Assembly: GCA_004369085.1 (NCBI GenBank)
Contig: ML210170.1
Coordinates: forward strand, 1-64,000
Length of the DNA: 64,000 nucleotides
From: Coprinopsis marcescibilis
Lineage: Eukaryota; Basidiomycota; Agaricomycetes; Agaricales; Psathyrellaceae
Reading direction: 5' to 3'
Shown here: piece after piece, positions 56,978 through 64,000 of the stretch
Position numbering within the stretch: position 1 is the stretch's first letter
Layout of the letters: each line of letters opens with the position of its first letter
Notes under the pieces: model-generated
The model's input: only the letters and a program-made list of their open reading frames with translations
Told to the model about the DNA's origin: nothing
Database searches by the model: none
Made by a program: the position numbers and the translations under genes

Positions 56978-59374
56978 TCAATCGACCCAGATGACCTTGT
57001 CAAGGTTCAACGTCGCCTTTGGGACATACTTCTTCCCGTCTTCGTAGGCCGTTTCCATCCTGATCTTCACACTCCGATGAACCTTCGCTCCATTCGTGTT
57101 CTGCCTCGGAATGACCCTTCCCCTACCCAAATTCCAAGTCTTCTTAATAGTCCACTCGTCGTTGCTGCGCTGGTACCGATTTTTAGTGGGGAAGATTTCG
57201 AAGATCCACCACGTTTTCTTGAGCTTAAGTTGGTCGTACTTTGGCGAAAGCGCATCGTGCAACTCGTGCTCTTCCTCAGTCATCTGAAGCAGGATCTCAT
57301 CGGAATCGGCGGTAGAGCTGGCCTCAGAGTCCTTCCTCAACGGGTCAGTGTCATCATCATGGTCGTCGGCGTGATGGTCGTCGACGTTCTTTGAAATTGC
57401 TGGAGGCTTGGCACGACGCTGAACCAAGAGGTCGGCTGCGATGGGGGAAAGTGGAGGAGGACGAGGTAAGACAGTGGGATAGATTGAGGCTGGGTCCAAG
57501 CCAATGTTTCGCAGGCCTTCAACCTGGAAGATGATGCCACTTTCGCGGCGGAAGCACTCTCGAATCATCCATCTCAGCGGGATTCGCGCGAGATTCGGTA
57601 TGGTCTCGTTCGATACTAAACCGCGTGGAATCAGTACGAGGATACTTAATAGTACGTTCAAACCGCTCACCTGATCCGCCACCAACGTCTTGTTGAGGTC
57701 AGAGTCACAAATTAGCTTGATGCGATCAGGAGCCAAGTTACACGAGCGAGTTACTCACCACAATGACACCCTGAAAACCATACCTTATTGTTATCCGATG
57801 AGGTTCAATCGGCTAAGACGTATGAGAGTAGTGGCTCACCTCTTCTACATCGGTTGGAGCGGTATTGATCCTGCTGTACCTATTCTCGTATAGTCGTAGG
57901 CAGTCATGAACCGACTTCTTCTTCTTCTTGGACTCCTTCTCAGCCTTCTTCTGCACCTTTGCCAGCTTCTGTTCCGTAATACCCAAATGCGCTTCATCCT
58001 GGGTGGGCCTATTCCACATGTTCGCCTTGAACTTAGCGCGTCGTTCGTCGAGGGCGATAGCATGGCGGAAAGTGCGGACAATGTTGTTGGACGTGGAGAA
58101 CGGAAGGCGCCTGGGAATGAGGCCGACCGAGTTGACAGTGTCCCTATCGATGATTTCGGCTCAGCATCGGAGTGGGAATCGGAAGAGAATAGCATTAGAC
58201 CTACCATACACCAAGGAACTCGATATCAACATCGATCGAAAACGCCTTCTTGAACGCATTTGATTGCTTCCATCCCCACGCATCCGGTTTCGTATACATC
58301 TTGTACGCGAAAGGAACTTGCTGGTGATTGCATGTTGGTAGCAATCCGACCTTGTGAATCATTCCTGCGAGGCTGATTGGTCGAATGAATTGTATTGAGT
58401 GCATAGACGTAGTATTATGATCGCATGACCTACCACCTGGCGGTATAAGCACCACGAGAGAACCCTGAGAAGATAAATATTTTTAGCGATGGCGCCTGAT
58501 AGTTAGGGGTAAGCTATGGGACCTACCAAAAATGCAGATCCTGTCCTTTGCACGATCTATTCCCGAGAGCCAACCATTGAGATACACCGGTCATGTGAAA
58601 AGCTTAAGCATATTCTTACAGTTCTGCATAAGGAATTCGTAGCCATCTGACGAAGAAGACTGTTAGAAAAGGTCACTAATTACAGGCCTGTTGTCACACA
58701 TACCCATGACATGTGCATCCAAGTTCCACGCCACAGCTTCGTCGAGGGCCTGTTATAATAGGATTAAGTGTCGCAAAGACAGGTCAGGCACATTGACGTA
58801 CCTTGGAGATTTTCGAGACCAGCGGGGTTGCGATTTTAGGAGAGGTGTATGTCCCAATACCGGCCTAGCGAAGTAGATATGATTAATTTCAGCTGCATAT
58901 GCCCCTGTCGCACAATGACACTAACTTGGTAGTATACCAGCTGTTTCTCTGGATCACCTTTGTGGAGGATGCTGAAGAATTCAACGATATTGGAGTTCTG
59001 AGGGGTTTAATTCAAGCTCACGAGCGAAAGATTTCGGGGGAGTGTGCTCACATCTGCATCGAATCTTGACGATTGCAAGGTATCAGTTCTTAATGTCGAG
59101 GGACAGGGAAGAGTCGCTCTTACTGATCTCCTGTGCCATCGAAGCACATCACCAGCGTTCGAGCCTTGTTGGTTGGTGGAACAATAGGACTGCCCTGGAA
59201 AGTCGAGACAGTATCCTGGCGGTTGTGATTCGATGATGTTGCAGTAGCTTTGGGCGTTTCCTGAGACGCGAATGAAACGGAGTCGGTCTTCACCGGTGAA
59301 GGCAAGTAGTTCCTTCCAGTACTCCCGTTCCTGTCCAACGTCGGTAGACCATCCACTGTCTGATTTGAAGCCAT
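56978..59374 (-). CDS. DUF2235 (Tle1-like) alpha/beta hydrolase, copy 2
   Basis: A multi-exon gene of roughly 600 aa starting MASNQTVDGLPTLDRNGSTG. Blocks in order: ARTLVMCFDGTGDQ, LVYYQAGIGTYTSP, GYEFLMQN, ICIFGFSRGAYTAR (rebuilt across two introns), FLGVWDTVNSVGLIPRRLPF, GCHCDVGGGS (split by introns near 57770-57680), ARIPLRWMIRECFRRESG, and a C-terminal part ending LDKVIWVD. The internal lysine-rich stretch KKAEKESKKKKKS replaces a longer disordered segment of copy 1. The catalytic Ser, Asp and His-containing motifs are all present, so both copies look active as serine hydrolases; substrate unknown. Same strand as copy 1, about 800 bp upstream of it. Confidence 0.85.
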
Positions 59375-59494
59375 ATCGATAACACAGATAATCGTTACAC
59401 GGAAAAGGCTGGCGAGTGAAACGGAGTGTCGAAGGGGGAATAGAGCAGCAGCAGACCGGCGGAAAGGCGATCGACCTGGGTTTGCAGATGGTTG

Positions 59495-59501
59495 ATTTAT
59501 A
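59495..59501 (-). promoter_or_regulatory. TATA-like box of DUF2235 copy 2
   Basis: TATAAAT on the minus strand in the context GGTATAAATCAA, about 121 bp before the ATG at 59374. Same context as in the paralogue. Confidence 0.5.
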
Positions 59502-60881
59502 CCTCCGCAAGGCTTATTCGGTTTAGTTACAACTCCTTTGTTGATGACGGCAAGATGACGGGGCGAAGATTCTTGAGAATCCCATCTCGGCCATATGATC
59601 ACTTACCGTTCGGTTCAATCGGGAACTCCATTTTGAGTGACAGCTGGCAGGAGAATTGGAATCGGGGGAGCCCTCGCAGAGTCGCACGCACACCTTCTCA
59701 TCTGGTGGCGCTTGCGTTCTGAGTCTGACCAATAGACTACTCATAGTCTCATACCAGAACCGTCCGCGATGAAGCTTAGTTGAGCCTAAGATAGACTATA
59801 CCTTTCTACTCGCTCTTAGCTCCATTCTCTTCATGGACTCAGTGCTTGAGCCTTGTAGTAAAAACCAACTTCGTCTCAAGACGCGACCAACGTTCTTCGG
59901 TTCCGAGCGCAGAGTTCGACGTGCGCTGAGCGAGCGCAGTACCCGCTACTTGTCGCTCAGGAAGCCTTGGGAGCGATGGAGTGAATAGTTAGTGCCCTGG
60001 GGCCTCCTAGGCAAGAGGGAAAAGGCCAAAACTGAGTTGGCATATATGTGGCTGTGCTGCCTTTGGGCGGAGCATCGACGGAGATTGAACGCCGAACATC
60101 CATTGGCTACGTTTTCAAGTTGGCGTTCGAGGTTCGGAGCAGTGACGAGTCCGTGAAGCTTGAAGTTCTAGTGATTTGCTACAATGTGTAAGTATTGCAC
60201 CTGTAGAGGTCCCTTAATCGGCTGAAATCAAAGCTCCATCCTTCCCTGAACGTCTTGGTATTAACTCATATGATGAACATTTCATAGCCAAGGCTTAAGT
60301 ATTTTATTGTTCTCACCCAGGCCAAATTGGTGACATCATTTTACGTTTACCCTGGTACACCTCCTCGGTTGCAGAGACTCTCAAGTCTCGGGGTAATCTG
60401 TTGGTATATGCCATGACTCTCGCTCATACACGACATAGACGCCCAGTGAGGAACGGAACAGTCCCAACACATTTTGGTTAACTCCGCATCTGATAACCCA
60501 GACTCTCCGGAGTCGTACAACCTCGTAGCGTGACAGTTCCAGACAAGTTCCAGATAGAAAAGATGGTAAACCAGTACATCTGGAACGAGTCAAACGCCAT
60601 GAACCGTGACGGTTCAACATAAGGCCGTTCCTCATTGGCCTGTATTCCGTACTCGTCGTCGATATTTTGATAGAATTACGGATATAATTGGCAAGGATCC
60701 AGCAGTATCTAAGCGTAGTGATAAGGGTATGGCTATATGAGTACTCGGAGGTTGTACGCTCCTGACCAGGAGAGTGAACCACACGGAAGTTCGGAAAGAC
60801 AGAGAGTAACAACCGACCGCAGTGCAGCGCCCATATGTCTGTCACCTGAGATGTCGCTTACCGCGAGCCTGAAATACAGAG

Positions 60882-60889
60882 TATAAAAG
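60882..60889 (+). promoter_or_regulatory. TATA box of the alpha/beta hydrolase gene
   Basis: TATAAAAG about 34-41 bp before the ATG at 60923, implying a very short untranslated leader and supporting that start over the upstream GTG frame. Confidence 0.6.
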
Positions 60890-60922
60890 GTGAACATCCA
60901 GAGCTTCTTACCTCAAGCTGAG

Positions 60923-61989
60923 ATGTATCTCCCAGTTATATCCCTCCTCCTTTTCTTCCCCCTTCTCGGCGTATCAGCCTTGGTTGCCCAAGTGACCGAA
61001 GGCTTCGTCCCCTTCGTTATTAAAGGGAAGAAATTCCAAGCCTACTATAAAGTCCATGGGCCAACCGACTGGTCCACCAACCGTGCGGCCCCAATCCCTG
61101 TTGTCGTGCTCCATGGCGGTCCCGGATTCACACATGACTACCTTGCCCCCTTCGCAGACCTCGTTCACCAATCCAACGGCACATCCTCTTCGCCAAGGGC
61201 GGTCATCCTCTACGACCAGCTAGGCAACGGCCGTTCCTCCAACTTGCGAGATATGCCACTGAACTTCTTCAGCGTCAAGCTGTACGTCAACGAATTGTCC
61301 AACCTTATCAAAAAGCTCGGCCTGAAGGAGTTCCATCTCGTAGGCCATAGCTGGGGAGGAACTCTAGCATCCGAATATGCAGTGGAAACACAGGACCACA
61401 GGATCAAGAGCGTCGTTTTGTCCAACACGCTCGCAGAAACAAGGTTGATGCTGCAGAGTCGGGATGAACGTATCTCAACCTTGGATAACGCGGATGAAGT
61501 CAGGGAGGGGTTTAGGCTGGGATTTAATGACATACCAAAGTATCGAGCTGCACTGCTCTCGCTGTATGGGCCGTATGCTTTGAGGTTCGTGACAGGCGAG
61601 ATACCCAAAGAGCTCGACGTTGTCAGCACTGTGCTTGGAGACGCAGAAACAGGCGAGGGCGGGGATTCAACAGTGCTGAAAAACATGTGAGTGGCTGTCG
61701 TAATTCGTTGGGATCCAGACAGTTACTAATCTCGCTCTCTAGGAAGGGACCTTTGACGAACTGGTCGGTCATTTCCAGGCTTCCCTCGTTCAAAGCCCCA
61801 GCATTGCTTGTCACCTCTCCTTGGGACATGCTGCAACCCTACGTTTCGGAGCCGTTCTTTTGGGGGGTCAAGAAGATTAAATGGATTAGCTTCGAGAAAT
61901 CGAGTCACATACCATTCTGGGAACAAAGGGAAGAGTACATCAACGCCCTTGGAAAGTGGTTCGAGGCGATTGAAGAACAGCGATCCTAG
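60923..61989 (+). CDS. secreted alpha/beta hydrolase, proline iminopeptidase-like (S33)
   Basis: Two exons (60923-61686, 61743-61989) give 336 aa. A signal peptide (MYLPVISLLLFFPLLGVSAL) is followed by the oxyanion motif VVVLHGGPGFTHDYL, YDQLGNGRS, the nucleophile elbow LVGHSWGGTLASEYA, an acid residue in TSPWDML and the catalytic histidine in EKSSHIPFWEQREEY. HGGPG plus GxSxGG is the pattern of the S33 proline iminopeptidase/amino-acid amidase family; here it would release N-terminal residues or act on small amides outside the cell. The ATG is supported by the signal peptide and by the TATA box. The cap-domain sequence does not allow a substrate to be named. Confidence 0.88.
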
Positions 61990-62424
61990 ATAGCAGCTGA
62001 CTGGGGTATTCAAAGATGGGTAGTTTGTTTGCCATAAAAGCGAAACGAGGATATATAATTACAGGGGCGTACATTCTATCCGAACTGTCCTAAAATAATG
62101 AAGAAATGGATCCGGGCGTCATAAATGGGTATTCGTTCTGCAGCGTTCCTGACATGGGGTTGTACAACGTTGAGCCTGATCGAACATGGGGTGGACTTCA
62201 TACTTGGCGGAAACGGAAGTGTGTGTTGGCTCAGCCCCAAGCATATCGGCACTTGTTTGATGTAGCCCGGTTCCAAAGGTAAAAAGCGCTGGTCAAAATG
62301 CCGAGAATGGTCGATCCAAATTATGTACTCGCTGATATTCGCATGGGGGATTCGTACATGTCGCAGTGTTGAGTTGGCGCAGTGGTGGTAGAGGGGACAG
62401 GTCATCAGCGTACGCACCAAACCC
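61990..62424. other. intergenic between convergent genes
   Basis: About 430 bp between the stops of the hydrolase (plus) and the small membrane protein (minus). The minus-strand frame 62076-62462 shows no motif. Confidence 0.4.
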
Positions 62425-62946
62425 TCACAGCTGGGGAGCAGGTGTGACGAGTTCACGCACAACGGCTCTTATTGTGTGCGTCGGGCTAACGTGTCCGACC
62501 GATCGAGTACCCGTCCTAGGACCAGTGCCTTCTCCGGTGCCAAGTCCTGTCCCTTCGCCAGCACCCAGGTCGGCTGGTGCGACAGACGAACTAGCGCCAG
62601 TATCCAGCCCCTCAACTGGCACACCTCCGCCTTTCGATCCACCAACAGCAATGGTTGTAGGGGACCTGGTCACAGTACCCGCTGCGGCGGCCCCACGTGT
62701 CGCGGGTTGGGCCTGGGGTTTGTTATTGTTCTGGGTCAACCCAACACCCAATCCAACCGCGAGAGCAATCACAACCAACAAGATTCCGCCACCGATCCAA
62801 AGTCGATTCTTGGTCTTGCGGTTTTTGCGTAGCCAATGGCTGGTCAGGCTGGTCTCAGAGCGAGAATGGAAAAGAAAGGCTATTGACACTCACCTCTCAT
62901 CAGCGTTCCCTCCCAGAAGCGATTCTCCCCGATTTCTGCGAACCAT
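62425..62946 (-). CDS. short single-pass membrane protein with Gly/Thr/Ala-rich ectodomain
   Basis: Two exons (62946-62894, 62848-62425) join in phase to 158 aa. A basic cytoplasmic stretch (WLRKNRKTKNRLW) precedes one strong membrane helix (GGGILLVVIALAVGLGVGLT), then a low-complexity tail rich in Gly, Ala, Thr and Pro that ends VTPAPQL. The orientation is type II. Such an anchor plus Gly/Thr linker is typical of the N-terminus of membrane-bound cell-wall enzymes of mushrooms (for example GH5 exo-glucanases), but no catalytic domain follows here. It is therefore either a small surface protein or a truncated enzyme gene. Confidence 0.6.
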
Positions 62947-63646
62947 ATTTATGTCTTGGGGCCTGGGCTTTCCAGTATAGTTATGTTTGTGTTACAAAAT
63001 GGTGCCGGGTATAAGTTGGTGAAGAGTTACAGGAAGAGAAGGTATACAATTTCGACTGTCGTGGTCTGGTTCAAAGCATCGTCGTTGTTAGGATGGTTTG
63101 TTTTGTCGTCAAGATCAAGAATGATTGAGCGTCAATGCGTGGGAACTTCACACCCGTTTTGCCCAAAAGAATACCTTCGGCCCGGGGGGCGCCTACTATC
63201 GTCGAGCCTACTAATCAACAGGATTACATGTGGCTTTAGGGGCTTCGGCGAAGCGCTAGCTTACCCAATAAGACCTTGTTGTGGGAGCAGATGAAACATA
63301 CTTATACATACTTAGACCGGTGGGCCGTTATTTTTCTGGAATATTTAAAAGAACTTCTTTCTCTCGGCTTCTAGCCGTTAATCAAGTGTCTAAAGTTCAG
63401 CCCTCCCTCCATCCATCACCTTGAGGGTCCCCGATAGTCGCAGCAGCACGGATTGGCAAGACCAGAAGCCCTTTGTATCCAAAGCTCGCTAAGGTCTGCC
63501 GCATACGGCCTTCCAAGTGAACGCGTCAAGTCAGCAACAACTCCCCTTCGCTGAATGATCAGGTATAGAGGACATATATATATAATAAGCGTCGTCCAGC
63601 AGAATCAAGGAAGCACGCTTGAACTTCACAGTCTTCACTTGAAGCC
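62947..63646. other. intergenic, divergent promoters
   Basis: About 700 bp. A run of TATATATATATAATA lies near 63574-63588, about 60 bp before the aldo/keto reductase ATG. No gene seen. Confidence 0.45.
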
Positions 63647-64000
63647 ATGTCATCCAAAAATCCTTTCCCAGCCTCTCCACCTCCCAAAACTGCACTCGGG
63701 CATTACCGCCAGCTTTCCCCCACCGCAGGAGTCCATTGCAGCTGGGTGGAATGAGCATCGGCGACCAATGGGATAAACTGGGGCGAGGATAAATGACCAA
63801 GCAGTCCAGTTTCAACCCTCTTGACGCCTATTTTGAGAAGGGAGGGAATTTCATCGACACTGCCAACTTCTAGTAAGCCGAACATTTCTCGCAACATGTG
63901 TATCCAGACTGAGCTGGCCATCTTCCTTAGTCAAAGCGGAAGTTCCGAATCTACCATCGGTGAATGGGCAGAGAAACGCGGCATTCGAGATCAGCTGTTC
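63647..64000 (+). pseudogene. aldo/keto reductase (AAD/norsolorinic-acid-reductase type), damaged, cut by window edge
   Basis: The start ATG at 63647 opens KTALGHYRQLSPTAGVH, the usual beginning of this family, but the next block continues in another frame (SPLQLGGMSIGDQWDKLG, from about 63731), so a few bases are missing near 63729-63735. That frame then meets TAA at 63790-63792, after which MTKQSSFN and LDAYFEKGGNFIDTANF follow. A normal-looking intron (63873-63930) joins this to YQSGSSESTIGEWAEKRG and RDQLF at the edge. Intact relatives are NADPH-dependent oxidoreductases. Two separate lesions argue for a pseudogene rather than one sequencing error; the rest lies outside the window. Confidence 0.7.

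Larger units (their letters stand above)
59375..60922. other. divergent intergenic region, no gene seen
   Basis: About 1.5 kb between the DUF2235 copy 2 start (minus) and the alpha/beta hydrolase start (plus). Frames such as 60381-60845 have no motif. It contains the TATA-like boxes noted at both ends. Confidence 0.45.

Noticed and set aside
1..64000. CRISPR arrays, tRNA or rRNA genes and bacterial-type operons
   Set aside because: No regularly spaced repeats, no convincing cloverleaf or rRNA sequence found by eye, and the intron-rich genes are eukaryotic. A tRNA scan was not possible here, so a tRNA could have been missed.

Overview
The window is nuclear DNA of a filamentous basidiomycete, most likely an agaricomycete. 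Genes are cut by many short introns (about 50-85 bp, GT-AG), several genes sit close to TATA-like boxes, and the content is typical of mushroom-forming fungi: a NACHT-TPR NLR-like protein, several F-box proteins, tandem P450s, a non-reducing polyketide synthase, Zn2Cys6 regulation and tandem DUF2235 hydrolases. Genes were read by splicing reading frames by eye. Junctions described as in phase were checked base by base; the others are approximate.

Layout. 1-4.7 kb: the 3' end of one TPR protein, then a complete five-exon NACHT-TPR gene whose C-terminus nearly repeats it, so this is a tandem NLR-like pair. 4.8-6.5 kb: F-box protein. 7.8-9.2 kb: secreted M43-type metalloprotease. 9.3-11.0 kb: ribosome-biogenesis protein EBP2 with a long RGG tail. 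11.5-33.3 kb: a candidate biosynthetic gene cluster made of two tandem P450s, two F-box genes, a SAT-KS-AT-PT-ACP-TE polyketide synthase, and a divergently transcribed regulator carrying both C2H2-like and Zn2Cys6 zinc fingers. A roughly 715-bp MITE-like element lies just after the stop codon of one F-box gene. 34.7-35.8 kb: GFA/CENP-V family protein.

35.8-41.0 kb is a tandem duplication of a two-gene module (an F-box gene plus an unrecognised gene of about 210 codons). In the left copy the F-box gene is deleted down to a stub; in the right copy it carries a frameshift. 41.3-44.6 kb: kinesin with a repeat-bearing insertion inside its motor domain. 45.1-47.4 kb: two tandem copies of a 93-codon gene, one with an inverted promoter segment. 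48.3-48.7 kb holds fragments copied from the surrounding loci, including the kinesin 5' end. 49.1-53.2 kb: a secreted BNR-repeat protein and a Pex24/dysferlin-domain peroxin. 53.7-59.4 kb: tandem DUF2235 hydrolases. 60.9-62.0 kb: a secreted alpha/beta hydrolase (proline iminopeptidase-like). 62.4-62.9 kb: a short single-pass membrane protein. 63.6 kb to the end: the start of a damaged aldo/keto reductase gene.

How the genes fit together. PKS, P450s and zinc-finger regulator together look like a small aromatic-polyketide pathway (backbone, two oxidations, local control). This is inference from co-location. The other genes are housekeeping (EBP2, kinesin, peroxin) or members of expanded lineage families (NLR, F-box, DUF2235) that show active local duplication and decay.
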